Shown here piece after piece: positions 15,007 through 23,311 of a DNA stretch of 64,000 nt. Position 1 is the first letter of the stretch, and every line of letters begins with the position of its first letter. Source of the stretch: Streptomyces prunicolor NBRC 13075. Its GTDB lineage: Bacteria; Actinomycetota; Actinomycetes; Streptomycetales; Streptomycetaceae. The notes under the pieces are model-generated. The model searched no databases. It was given only the letters and a program-made list of their open reading frames with translations, and had not been told where the DNA came from. The DNA lies in the NCBI RefSeq assembly GCF_000367365.1, contig NZ_BARF01000081.1, positions 1 through 64,000 on the forward strand, read 5' to 3'. A program made the translations under genes and the position numbers.

Positions 15007-17603
15007 GCAGCGCGACGAAGACGAAGACGGCGAAGAAGGGCGTCTCCCGGGTCGGCCGCCTCCTCGGGCTCGGCGCCGAGCGGTTCATGCCGGTGCCCCA
15101 GCTGGTCGCCGTCGCCGACGGCCTGGTCGTGACCGCCACGGGCGCGGAGGCCTGGTTCGTTCTGTCCAGCGCGAACACGGACTTGATGCCGGAGCCGGCG
15201 CAGGACGCCGAGCAGGATGCGGCCGCGCTCGCTCTGGCTAAGGTGCTGCCCGGCTACGACGCCCATCTGAAGGTCGTGTGGTCGCCGCTGGACGGGGAGG
15301 TCTACCGGGCCGAGGCGCACGAGATGTTCACCGCCGGCGACGTGGAGGCGTTCGCCGACATGTGGGCGCAGCGCCTCGACGGCCTGGACCTGCCGCAGCG
15401 GCACCTGCTGCTCGGCATCAAGATCGCCGAGCGGGCCACCGCGACGAACGCGACGGTCAAGGACACCACCGCCTCCGCGCTCGGCCTGCGCCACACCGGG
15501 TTGACGGAAGGGGAACTCGCCCAGCTGGATGCCGCCGTACGGCGTCTGGAGCGCAGGCTGGAGGCGACGCCGTGGCGGGCGCGGATCGCGCCGGTCGAGC
15601 TCCTCGCGTGGGCGATCTCCCGGGAGTCCTACCGTCCGCAGCCGGCCCCGCCCCACCTCCCCGTCGTCACCGGAGCCTCCCTGGTCCGCCTGAGCCAGTC
15701 CAGGGCGATTCCGCACGCCGACCACCTCCAGCTCCTCGACGCTCGCGGTGAGACCGCCGCCTGGGTCGCGCTGCTGGCCATGCCCGCCTTCCCGGAGGCG
15801 ATGCACACCCCCGGCGAGCAGGAGTGGCTCAGGTGCCTGTCGGAGATCCGCTACACCCACGAATCCGGCGACGAGGTTCTGGTGTGCCCCGAGGCGAGTG
15901 TCCGGTTCAACGTCTGGCGCAAGGGTGCGGCGATCAAGGCCGTCGACAAGGTGCGGCAGTCGGCGAAGGAGCAGCGCCGCTCCGCCTCGGAGAACTCGGC
16001 CGGCGAGACCCTGGCCGAGATCGAGGAGACCGAACTCGTCATGGAGGCCCTGCGCCAGCGGATGTCCCGCGACAGCATGACCCTCCTGCACGACCACCCA
16101 CGCCTGCTGGTGTCCTCCGTCGAGTCGCTGGAGGACCTGCGCGCCCGGTGCGACGCTGTCATCTCGCACTACGCCGGGCTGTCGATCGACGTCATTGTCG
16201 CCGCCGACGAGCAGCGCGAGATGTGGCTGGAGAGCCTCGTCGGCGACATGCTGCGCGTCGCCGACCTCGGGCACATCCGCGAGACCGACGCCCTCGCCGC
16301 AAGCATGTTCTGGGGCGGCTCCGAAGCCGGTGACGACACCGGGCCCATCGCCGGGCTCCTCACCGGGACCACCCCGGGTGTCGTGCGATTCGACATCACC
16401 GCCGGCAGCGCCCGCGGCGACGCCACGACCACCGCCTTCCTGGGCCGCTCCGGGCGCGGCAAGACGACCGCGATGATGCTGGCGACCCTGACCGCCGCGA
16501 TGCGCGGCGCCTACGCCCTGATGCTCGGGTTCAAGGGCGACGAGATCGGACTCATCCGGGCCGGCGAATACCTCGGCCTGCCCTCCCACCACGTCACCTG
16601 CGGCATCGACACCCCGGGCGTCGCCGACCTGTTCCGCATGCTCCAGCGCGGCGAGGCGGCCCTTCAGGTCGTCAGCCAGATGTTGATCATGTTGCCGGAA
16701 CGGATGCGCAACCAGGGCGTCGAGACCCACCTGCTGCGCGCGGTCAACGAGATAGCCGAGCACCACGACCCGGCCTCGTGGCGAGTGGTCGACCTGCTCA
16801 AGGACAGCAACAACGAACTGGCCCGCGACGCCGGCCACGCACTCGCCGAGGTCGCCCGCACCCAGCTCGGAGCGCCGGTCCTCGGCAAGCCCCGCGACGG
16901 CGCCAGCCCGCTGCAGCCCGAGGCGGGCCTGTGGCTCGTCCAGGTCCCCGGCCTGACGATGCCGCAGGCCGGCACCCGCCCGGCGGACATGACGATGAAC
17001 GAGCGCGTCAGCCTCGCCCTGATGCGCGGACTGATCGCGTACGCCCTCAACACCTCCTCCCGTGCCGACCTGCGCAACCTGCCCAAGGTGATCAGCGTTC
17101 CGGAAGTCCACGTGCTCACGGGCACGGACGACGGCAAACGCTTCCTCGACCTCGTCGCCCGCATGGGCCGCGCTCTCGACACGAGCCTGGCGATCGACAG
17201 CCAGGACCCCAACTCCCTGCTCGGCCTGGACGGTGTCCTGGAGGCCATCACGACCGTCTACGGTTTCGAGCAGGCCACGAGGGTGCAGCAGGACGCGCTC
17301 GCCGAACTGCTGCGTCTGCCCGTCGGCGACGCGAGCCGGGCGCTGATCCACGGCGTCGGGAAGACGGCCCACGGCGTCATCCGTCACGGCCACTGCATCG
17401 TGAGGGACCGCTTCGACCGCGTCGCCACCATGCAGTGGGACTCGCCCAGTTACGAACTCCTGCGGGCCCTGTCCACCAACCCCAGGGACCAGGCAGAAGA
17501 CGCCGAACGCGACCAAAGCGGTCGCAGTGAAGGGGAGTTGGAGTCCGAGGACGAGGGGGTGGATCACCGCGCCGGCTTCGGCAAGGCAGGATCGGAGGGT
17601 TGA
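15003..17603 (+). CDS. VirB4-like conjugation ATPase
   Basis: 866 residues from ATG 15003, ATGA overlap with the preceding gene and AAGGAG at 14992-14997. An N-terminal domain of about 450 residues (VPQLVAVADGLVVTATGAEA, VYRAEAHEMFTAGDVEAFAD) precedes the P-loop FLGRSGRGKTTAMMLATL at about 480-497 and MLGFKGDEIGLIRAGEYLGL. Later segments NLPKVISVPEVHVLTG and TSLAIDSQDPN fit the VirB4/TraC-type Walker B and sensor regions, though the usual DE pair is PEVH here. It would power assembly of the mating channel with TcpC, TcpE and the VirB6-like protein. The acidic tail after residue 830 is low complexity. Confidence 0.85.
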   Translation: MSSATKTKTAKKGVSRVGRLLGLGAERFMPVPQLVAVADGLVVTATGAEAWFVLSSANTDLMPEPAQDAEQDAAALALAKVLPGYDAHLKVVWSPLDGEVYRAEAHEMFTAGDVEAFADMWAQRLDGLDLPQRHLLLGIKIAERATATNATVKDTTASALGLRHTGLTEGELAQLDAAVRRLERRLEATPWRARIAPVELLAWAISRESYRPQPAPPHLPVVTGASLVRLSQSRAIPHADHLQLLDARGETAAWVALLAMPAFPEAMHTPGEQEWLRCLSEIRYTHESGDEVLVCPEASVRFNVWRKGAAIKAVDKVRQSAKEQRRSASENSAGETLAEIEETELVMEALRQRMSRDSMTLLHDHPRLLVSSVESLEDLRARCDAVISHYAGLSIDVIVAADEQREMWLESLVGDMLRVADLGHIRETDALAASMFWGGSEAGDDTGPIAGLLTGTTPGVVRFDITAGSARGDATTTAFLGRSGRGKTTAMMLATLTAAMRGAYALMLGFKGDEIGLIRAGEYLGLPSHHVTCGIDTPGVADLFRMLQRGEAALQVVSQMLIMLPERMRNQGVETHLLRAVNEIAEHHDPASWRVVDLLKDSNNELARDAGHALAEVARTQLGAPVLGKPRDGASPLQPEAGLWLVQVPGLTMPQAGTRPADMTMNERVSLALMRGLIAYALNTSSRADLRNLPKVISVPEVHVLTGTDDGKRFLDLVARMGRALDTSLAIDSQDPNSLLGLDGVLEAITTVYGFEQATRVQQDALAELLRLPVGDASRALIHGVGKTAHGVIRHGHCIVRDRFDRVATMQWDSPSYELLRALSTNPRDQAEDAERDQSGRSEGELESEDEGVDHRAGFGKAGSEG

Positions 17604-17634
17604 GTGATCACCCGTACCCGATCAAGGAGAGCCC

Positions 17635-18183
17635 GTGAACCCGCGTATCCGCCACGCATCGGCCGCCGTTGCGACGGCAGCCGTCCTGACCACTCTCGCC
17701 GCCTGCTCCGACTCCAACTCCGGCTCCGACAAGCCGCAGAAGAAGGGGCCGAGCGCCGAGCAGCTGGTGACGAAGGCCGCAGGCGCCTACATGCACGCGT
17801 GGATGGCGGTCAAGCCCGCCGACGCCACGACGATGTGCGAGCTGTCGACGAAGGCGTCGCGCCCCAACTTCGACGAGGACGGCGGCACCCTCGCCGGCTG
17901 CGTCAAGGAGCGCAAGACCATCGGCGCCGAGGACACCGACACCACCCGCGCCCCGCTCGACATCAAGATCAGCAACGTGCAGGACGTCCCGGCCTCCGCC
18001 ACCCACCCGGCCGGCAAGGGAGCCCTGGCCACCATGCACCGGTCCGGAGAGGACCAATTCCGCTACGTCGTACGCCTCGTGAAGGAGGGTGACACATGGC
18101 TCATCGAGCAGACGAGCGACGTCGGCGACCGCTTCGCGCACACCGCCGACCCCGTCGCACCGGTCCTGGCCGGAACGGACTGA
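17635..18183 (+). CDS. Secreted lipoprotein of the transfer operon
   Basis: 182 residues from GTG 17635, AAGGAG 5-10 bases before. Signal peptide with lipobox LAAC (TAAVLTTLAACSDSNSG), so it should be anchored in the outer face of the membrane at Cys24. The mature part (EQLVTKAAGAYMHAWMAVKP, CELSTKASRPNFDEDG, FRYVVRLVKEGDTWLIEQTS) resembles small NTF2-like stress/channel domains and has two further cysteines (CELST, AGCVKE) that may pair. Its end overlaps the VirB6-like gene. Probably a channel accessory; no specific family named. Confidence 0.7.
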   Translation: MNPRIRHASAAVATAAVLTTLAACSDSNSGSDKPQKKGPSAEQLVTKAAGAYMHAWMAVKPADATTMCELSTKASRPNFDEDGGTLAGCVKERKTIGAEDTDTTRAPLDIKISNVQDVPASATHPAGKGALATMHRSGEDQFRYVVRLVKEGDTWLIEQTSDVGDRFAHTADPVAPVLAGTD

Positions 18184-20264
18184 TACTCCGCGCGGCCCGC
18201 AGGATCCGCACCTGCACATGGCGGCTGCCGCGGCTGCGCACCCTGCTGCTGTGGGTAGTCGGCCTGCTCACCACCATCATGGTGACCGCGCCGGCCGCAG
18301 CCGCCGCCGACGGTGACAGCAAGTACAACCCGGCCGGCATCGGCGATCTGATGCCGTCCCCGATCACCCCGCCCTCGGGCCAAGGCACTCTCTTCGAGAG
18401 CTACCCGGCCAGCACCTTCCAGCTGGACAAGCAGCTCAGCGCCGACCTCACCGGCGGCGACCTGATCGACGGCAGCATGCACCAGCTCGCCTCGCTCCTC
18501 ATGGCGATCCTGGCAATGATCGGGCGCGCCGCGGTCACCATCATGCAGTGGACCTTCAAAGCGGTCTCCCTGCCCGAGATCGAGCCGGCCATCTCCCGCG
18601 CCATCGCCGCCGCCGCCCAGCCGATGGTCACGATGTTCCTGCCGGCCGCGCTCGCGGTGGGCATGTTCCTCGCCTGGGCCCGGCGCTCCGACCAGAGCAT
18701 GCTCGGCCAACTCGTGTGGGTGGCCGCCAGCGCGGCCATCGCCACCACGCTGCTGACGTCGTCGCAGACCTGGGTCAAAGGCGTCGACCAGGCTCGGCAG
18801 GCCGGTTCCACCGTCGCCATGACCACCCTCGCGGGCGGCCTCGCGGGCGACACCTCGGACGCACTGCCGTTCAAAACGGCCACCCCCACCTGGTCGGACA
18901 ACGACCGCGACAACGCCGTCCGCAAGGCCTCGGACGCCGTGTGGCGCACCTACGTCGTCGTCCCCTGGTGCGTCGCTGACCTGGGCAGCATCGAGGCGTG
19001 CAAGCGGTGGGGGCCCGACGTCGTCAAGCTCGGCGACGACATGGACAAGCGCGAGGACTACCTCTCCGAGAACATGACCACCGACAACGCCGGGCACGAG
19101 GCCGTCCAATGGCGCCAGGGCCACACTCCCTCCGGCCGCCTCGGTGTCCTGATTGCCGCCGTCATCACCGCCGTCATTTTCTGCGCCCTGGTGGTCATCC
19201 TGGCCGCGGCCACCCTCGCCAGCCTCCTCGGCGCCCTCATGCTCCTGGTCTGCGGCGTCGTCTTCGCGTGCCTGTGGTGCATCCCCGGCCGACCCCGGCA
19301 GTGGGGCGTGGCCTGGGCCGAGGCACTGGCCGGAACCGTCCTCGTCTCGATGACCGCGATGATGCTCCTCGGCAGCGTCATGATCGTCAACATGGCGATG
19401 ATCAGCCTGCTGAACGTCTACGGCTGGCTCATCGTCTCTCTGCTCAACATCGCCGCCGCCGCTACCGCACTCAAGCTCAAGGGCCAGCTCGACGGGATCG
19501 TCTCCGGAGGCGGCGCCCAGCTGGCCGGCCGCGGTGTGCTGAGCACGCTCGGTACCCTCGCGACCGCCCGGCGCCTGCGCTCGCTGGGCCGGAACAACTC
19601 CGGCGGAGGCGGTGGCGGCGGCGGTCTGATCGGGTCACTGCGCCGCGGCGGAGGCCGGGTCGGCGGCGTCCTCGGCGGCATCGGAGGAATCGGCGGCTGG
19701 GGAGGAAGGGGCGGCGGGGGAGGAGGAGCAGGGGGCGCCGCCGGCAGTGACCCGGGCGAGACCACCATCCGCGTCACCCGTGCGCGTACCTATCCCCAGC
19801 CGCCCAGCTTCCCGCAGCTGCCCGGAGGCTCCTACGGTGACCACGCCGCCACCCGGCCCGGCCTGCCCGGCGGACCCGGCGGACCGCCCGGCCGCACTCG
19901 CGGACCAGGACCTCGTCCCCTGCCGGGCGGCCCGGGACAGCCCGCCGACGCGGCTGCCGCCCGCGCGGCCCGCGCGGCAGCCGCCCGTGAGCGGGGCTAC
20001 GTACCCGGCAGCGGCTACAGGGTCCGGCCCGGCTCGCCCGAGCGCACCGGTCTACCGCCGCACCCGCGGCGCAACGGCTCACAGCCGATCGCCGGACAGA
20101 TCGTCGACACGAACAACCCGGTCGGCGCCCGGTTCCGGGCCTACCCGCCCGCGCCCGCACCGCGCCCGCCCGGCTCACGGACGCACGCACCTCCCGCCAG
20201 CCGCAGGCCGGTCATCCGCGGCGAGGTCGTACGCCGGCCCGAACTGCCCCCTGGGCCGCGGTAG
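18096..20264 (+). CDS. VirB6/TrbL-like polytopic channel protein
   Basis: 722 residues from ATG 18096, which has an excellent ribosome site (AAGGAGGG, 6 bases) but lies 88 bp inside the lipoprotein gene; the only in-frame alternative near the junction is CTG 18180. A secretory signal-like segment (LLLWVVGLLTTIMVTAPAAA) is followed by a loop and about six hydrophobic spans between residues 125 and 470 (e.g. LASLLMAILAMIGRAAVTIM, LIAAVITAVIFCALVVILAA, LGALMLLVCGVVFACLWC). The C-terminal 250 residues are Gly- then Pro/Arg-rich and disordered (SGGGGGGGGLIGSLRRGGGR). This is the VirB6-like pattern of Gram-positive T4SSs, forming the membrane pore. Confidence 0.75.
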   Translation: MAHRADERRRRPLRAHRRPRRTGPGRNGLILRAARRIRTCTWRLPRLRTLLLWVVGLLTTIMVTAPAAAAADGDSKYNPAGIGDLMPSPITPPSGQGTLFESYPASTFQLDKQLSADLTGGDLIDGSMHQLASLLMAILAMIGRAAVTIMQWTFKAVSLPEIEPAISRAIAAAAQPMVTMFLPAALAVGMFLAWARRSDQSMLGQLVWVAASAAIATTLLTSSQTWVKGVDQARQAGSTVAMTTLAGGLAGDTSDALPFKTATPTWSDNDRDNAVRKASDAVWRTYVVVPWCVADLGSIEACKRWGPDVVKLGDDMDKREDYLSENMTTDNAGHEAVQWRQGHTPSGRLGVLIAAVITAVIFCALVVILAAATLASLLGALMLLVCGVVFACLWCIPGRPRQWGVAWAEALAGTVLVSMTAMMLLGSVMIVNMAMISLLNVYGWLIVSLLNIAAAATALKLKGQLDGIVSGGGAQLAGRGVLSTLGTLATARRLRSLGRNNSGGGGGGGGLIGSLRRGGGRVGGVLGGIGGIGGWGGRGGGGGGAGGAAGSDPGETTIRVTRARTYPQPPSFPQLPGGSYGDHAATRPGLPGGPGGPPGRTRGPGPRPLPGGPGQPADAAAARAARAAAARERGYVPGSGYRVRPGSPERTGLPPHPRRNGSQPIAGQIVDTNNPVGARFRAYPPAPAPRPPGSRTHAPPASRRPVIRGEVVRRPELPPGPR

Positions 20265-20324
20265 TTCCTAGTCCGCCGTCCGGCTCGCCCGGACCTTCCA
20301 CCCCTTCCCACGCGTGAGATCCCC

Positions 20325-20353
20325 GCGGTCCGGCCGCAGTGCGGCCGGACCGC
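20325..20353 (+). terminator. Strong hairpin in the operon (partial terminator/stabiliser)
   Basis: Perfect 13-bp inverted repeat GCGGTCCGGCCGC / GCGGCCGGACCGC with a 3-base loop, between the VirB6-like and the following gene (gap 20265-20415). No T run follows, so it may only attenuate or stabilise mRNA ends. Confidence 0.5.
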
Positions 20354-20415
20354 CCCGGGGCCATCTCGTCATGCCCGCCTGCCCGCACGCGGGCCGCCCC
20401 TCCCCGGAGTGCCCC

Positions 20416-21234
20416 ATGCCCGACCGCGACCACAACGACCGGCAGACCTCGACACCGCCCCCGAAGAAGGACGCACCGTCCCCCCGCACCCCCGAAGGGT
20501 GGCGCGAGCTCCTGCGCGCCGACGAACCGCCCGAGCAGATCGCCGACCTGCCCTTCCGCAGGCGGCGCCGCGCCACACGGGCCTGGCGGTCGGCCCGCCG
20601 TGATGCCCGCGCCCGCTGGATCAAGGAGGAACGCAGGAAGGTTCCCACGCCGCTGAGCGTGCCGATCATCCTGCTTGTCGTCGCCGGCCTCGTCGCCGGC
20701 GCCTCCTGGCTGACCTCGCACCGCGACCGCGACACCGTGCAGGCCAAGCCTCCGGCCACGCGTTCGGCGGCCCCGTCTCCGCACGACGACTCTCCGTCCC
20801 CCGCCGCCTCGGCGAGCAGCGCCGCCCGGCGCCCCGCCACCCCCGACGGCATCGCCAAGGCCTTCGTCCTCGCCTACACCACCCGGATCCTGCTGCAGGA
20901 CGGCACCCACTCCGCGGCCGTCGAACGGGCGGCGCCGTACGCGTCCACCGCCCTGGTTGACAACCTCAACCGGCACGACGACTTCGACTGGAACAAGCTC
21001 GTCGCCGCCCAGGCCACGTCCGCCACCCCCACCCAGGTGAGCATCAACGCCCCTGCCGCCAAAGAGGAGTTCGCCCCAGACACCCCCGTGCGGGTCTACC
21101 GGGACGCCACCGCACGCATCGAGGTCAAGGGCACCGACGACTACACCTACAGCCGGCGCCTCACGCTCGAGGTTTCCCGCGCCGACGTCGGCCAGCCCTG
21201 GATGGTCACCCGCGTCCTGGGCCTGGAGAAGTAG
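20416..21234 (+). CDS. Second VirB8/TcpC-like single-span membrane protein
   Basis: 272 residues from ATG 20416 with CGGAG upstream. A polar, Arg-rich cytoplasmic head (RRRRRATRAWRSARRDARAR), one membrane helix VPIILLVVAGLVAGASWL near residue 85, a Ser/Pro linker, and an extracytoplasmic NTF2-like end (ATPDGIAKAFVLAYTTRILL, ATARIEVKGTDDYTYSRRLT). The layout copies the TcpC-like protein at 12233 with a single outer domain, so the operon has two VirB8-class scaffolds. Two bases separate it from the next gene. Confidence 0.65.
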   Translation: MPDRDHNDRQTSTPPPKKDAPSPRTPEGWRELLRADEPPEQIADLPFRRRRRATRAWRSARRDARARWIKEERRKVPTPLSVPIILLVVAGLVAGASWLTSHRDRDTVQAKPPATRSAAPSPHDDSPSPAASASSAARRPATPDGIAKAFVLAYTTRILLQDGTHSAAVERAAPYASTALVDNLNRHDDFDWNKLVAAQATSATPTQVSINAPAAKEEFAPDTPVRVYRDATARIEVKGTDDYTYSRRLTLEVSRADVGQPWMVTRVLGLEK

Positions 21235-21236
21235 CC

Positions 21237-22406
21237 GTGGACCAGGACGACCTCACCCAGATCGCGATGCGGGCGGCCGGCCTCGCGAAGAAGGGCCTGA
21301 TGCTCAAGCTCGGCGCGGTCGGCGCCGTCGTCTTTCTCGCGGGCCTGCTCGTCCTGGGCGCCATGCCCATGGGCTCCACCGCCGTGGCCTCCACCTGCGA
21401 GGACACCGGCCCCGGTACCGGGGCCGCAGCTCCCGACAGCAACAACAGCCCGCCCGCCCAAGGCAGTGTGCACCAGCAGCAGATCGCCAACGCCAAGGCC
21501 ATCGCCAAGGCCGCCCAGAAGCTCCCGGGCAGGGCCACGCTCATCGCCCTGATGACGGCCATGCAGGAGTCGTCGATGATCAACCGGCCGGACGGCAACC
21601 TGGACTCGGTCGGACTCTTCCAGCAGCGGCCCACGATGGACTGGGGCACCAAGGCCCAGATCATGGACCCCGCATACGCCACCGAATCCTTCCTCTACGG
21701 GCGCGGCACCAATAAAGGTCTCGTCGACGTCGCCAACTGGCAGACCAAGCCGCCCGGCGACGTCGCCCAGGCAGTCCAGGGCAGCGCCCACCCCGAGCTG
21801 TACGCCGGGCGCGAGTCAGAGGTACGCACGCTCGCCAAGGAAGCCGGCATCGACCTCGGCCACGGCGGCACCGACTCCGGCGCCGGGAGCACGGCGGACT
21901 CCGACACCGCATCCGGCGACGTGCCCAGCCAGTGCGCAGACAGCGCCACCGACACCTCCGACAGCGGTGCAGGCGGCACCTTCACCGACGGCACGGCCAC
22001 CTGGAAGCTGACCAACCCCCGCTCGATCGAGGACGCCATCGCCTGGGCCCGCACCCACTCCGGACCCATGTCGACCAACGGCTGGTACCGCAGGTGCCTC
22101 GCCTTCGTCGCGAACGTCTACGGCTGGAACTTCAGCGGCGTCTCCTACGCCATCGACCACTACAAGGTCGTGCCCGCAGACATGCGGCACGACGGCGACC
22201 GCCACCCGCCCCCGGGCGCCCTCATGTACTGGGACACCGGCCACCGTGCCGGCCACATCGCCGTCTACCTCGGCAACGGCGAGATCGCCAGCAACGACGT
22301 GAAACGACTGGGCTACATCGACATCGTCAAGGCCGACTTCATAGAAAGGACCTGGAAAGCCAAATACGTGGGATGGACGCCACCATATTTCCCCAAGGCC
22401 GGATGA
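21237..22406 (+). CDS. Two-domain peptidoglycan hydrolase of the transfer channel (lytic transglycosylase + NlpC/P60 or CHAP-like)
   Basis: 389 residues from GTG 21237, two bases after the previous stop. One membrane anchor (KLGAVGAVVFLAGLLVLGAM), then a goose-lysozyme/SLT-like domain with catalytic Glu111 in MTAMQESSMINRPDGNLDSV and GLFQQRP, a Gly/Ser linker, and a C-terminal cysteine peptidase-like domain with Cys287 (WYRRCLAFVANVYGWNF) and His340 (GHIAVYLGNGEIASND). This is the CwlT/VirB1 arrangement used by Gram-positive conjugation systems to open the wall for the channel. The C-terminal WYRRC...AGHIAVYLG spacing fits NlpC/P60 or CHAP; I cannot decide. Last gene of the operon. Confidence 0.8.
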   Translation: MDQDDLTQIAMRAAGLAKKGLMLKLGAVGAVVFLAGLLVLGAMPMGSTAVASTCEDTGPGTGAAAPDSNNSPPAQGSVHQQQIANAKAIAKAAQKLPGRATLIALMTAMQESSMINRPDGNLDSVGLFQQRPTMDWGTKAQIMDPAYATESFLYGRGTNKGLVDVANWQTKPPGDVAQAVQGSAHPELYAGRESEVRTLAKEAGIDLGHGGTDSGAGSTADSDTASGDVPSQCADSATDTSDSGAGGTFTDGTATWKLTNPRSIEDAIAWARTHSGPMSTNGWYRRCLAFVANVYGWNFSGVSYAIDHYKVVPADMRHDGDRHPPPGALMYWDTGHRAGHIAVYLGNGEIASNDVKRLGYIDIVKADFIERTWKAKYVGWTPPYFPKAG

Positions 22407-22441
22407 AAACGGACACGAATAACCGGGCGTCCCCGATTTCC

Positions 22442-22467
22442 CAGAATCTATCCACAGGCTATCCGTT
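22442..22467 (+). promoter_or_regulatory. 26-bp conserved upstream element, copy 4 (before SH3-like protein)
   Basis: CAGAATCTATCCACAGGC followed by TATCCGTT, the most diverged copy (GCGAAAT is CAGAAT here) but with an intact CTATCCACAGG core, followed by TACCTT. It sits 36 bases after the peptidoglycan hydrolase stop and 102 before the next start, placing the SH3-like gene under the same control as the transfer genes. Confidence 0.6.
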
Positions 22468-22569
22468 CTACCTTTCCGAAGTCAGCGCATCGGATCGCAG
22501 GCCGCGAAACAAACGCCGCCACCCCGTGCAACGGCGTATTCCACATGCGGATTTCAACGGGAGGACGAC

Positions 22570-22989
22570 ATGCAGACCACGCGCGACGGCACACCCGAAG
22601 CGGCGCAGGCCACCCCACCCACCTCCCGGCGGACCCGATCCCACCTCGTCGGACGGGTGGCCGTCGCCTCGGCCGTAGCCCTCTTCGCGGCCGTCGGCAC
22701 GACGATCGCGACGGCACCCACGGCTTCGGCCGTGGACTCGAAGGGCTGCAATTCCGCCTGGTATTACTTCAACGGCCACATCAACACCAACGGCGTCAAT
22801 CTGAGGAACGGGCCGGGAACGTCGTACGTCTCCAAGGGCCTGCTGTCCAAGGGGACCCGAACCTACGTGTACTGCTACCGCGAAGCCTCCGGCGCCAATA
22901 GCCGGTCCTGGGATTACATCAAGGTCACCTCCGGCCCCAACAAGAACGTCAAGGGCTGGGTGCGCTCGGGCTACAACAACTGGTGGTAA
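22570..22989 (+). CDS. Secreted SH3-like (bacterial SH3b) protein 1
   Basis: 139 residues; GGGAGG 5-8 bases before ATG 22570. Signal peptide (VGRVAVASAVALFAAVGTTI, cleavage near ASA-VD) then one SH3b-type domain: NTNGVNLRNGPGTSYVSKGL, KGTRTYVYCYREASGANSRS, NVKGWVRSGYNNWW. VNLRNGPGTSY and GWVRS are the SH3_3 signature. Two cysteines (CNSAW, YCYRE) could pair. Such proteins bind cell wall or other proteins outside the cell. Expression appears linked to transfer by the 26-bp element, so a mating-surface role is possible. Confidence 0.75.
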   Translation: MQTTRDGTPEAAQATPPTSRRTRSHLVGRVAVASAVALFAAVGTTIATAPTASAVDSKGCNSAWYYFNGHINTNGVNLRNGPGTSYVSKGLLSKGTRTYVYCYREASGANSRSWDYIKVTSGPNKNVKGWVRSGYNNWW

Positions 22990-23111
22990 ACGCCGACGCG
23001 ACCTGATCGGCGCGAGATATCGGACGCCCACCGCGCAACGTGGACCCGGGAACGGCGCATCGCCAGCCGTGTCACTGCCCGCCGCCCCGTCGCGGCACCA
23101 CCGATGACTCC

Positions 23112-23247
23112 CGGCCAGGCCTCACCCCCGAGCCTGGCCGGGTCGGCCGAGAGCGCCGGACCGCACCCGGCGCCCGAGCCCCGGCCACCGCCGAGGGCCC
23201 TCGGCCCCGGGGGTGCCGCCGAGAGCCCCCGCCCTCGGCGGCACCCC
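23112..23247 (+). promoter_or_regulatory. Hairpin-rich leader before the MFS-egtD pair
   Basis: The 322-bp gap 22990-23311 holds no gene. It contains an 8-bp stem GGCCAGGC / GCCTGGCC (about 23112-23138) and a perfect 14-bp stem GGGGTGCCGCCGAG / CTCGGCGGCACCCC with 10-base loop (23210-23247), plus the palindrome CCGAGGGCCCTCGG between them. The last stem ends 64 bases before the MFS start. It may be a terminator for the SH3 gene or a leader structure controlling the MFS-methyltransferase operon. I match it to no known riboswitch. Confidence 0.45.
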
Positions 23248-23311
23248 ACCCCTCTCCTCCGTACCGGCGTACGCCCGTCCGGCGCGCGCTGTTCCACCCG
23301 CAGGAGCCCCT

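Noticed and set aside
14829..17567. 912-aa open frame on the minus strand opposite the VirB4-like gene
   Set aside because: High-GC antisense shadow of a protein with clear ATPase motifs; its translation shows no domain.
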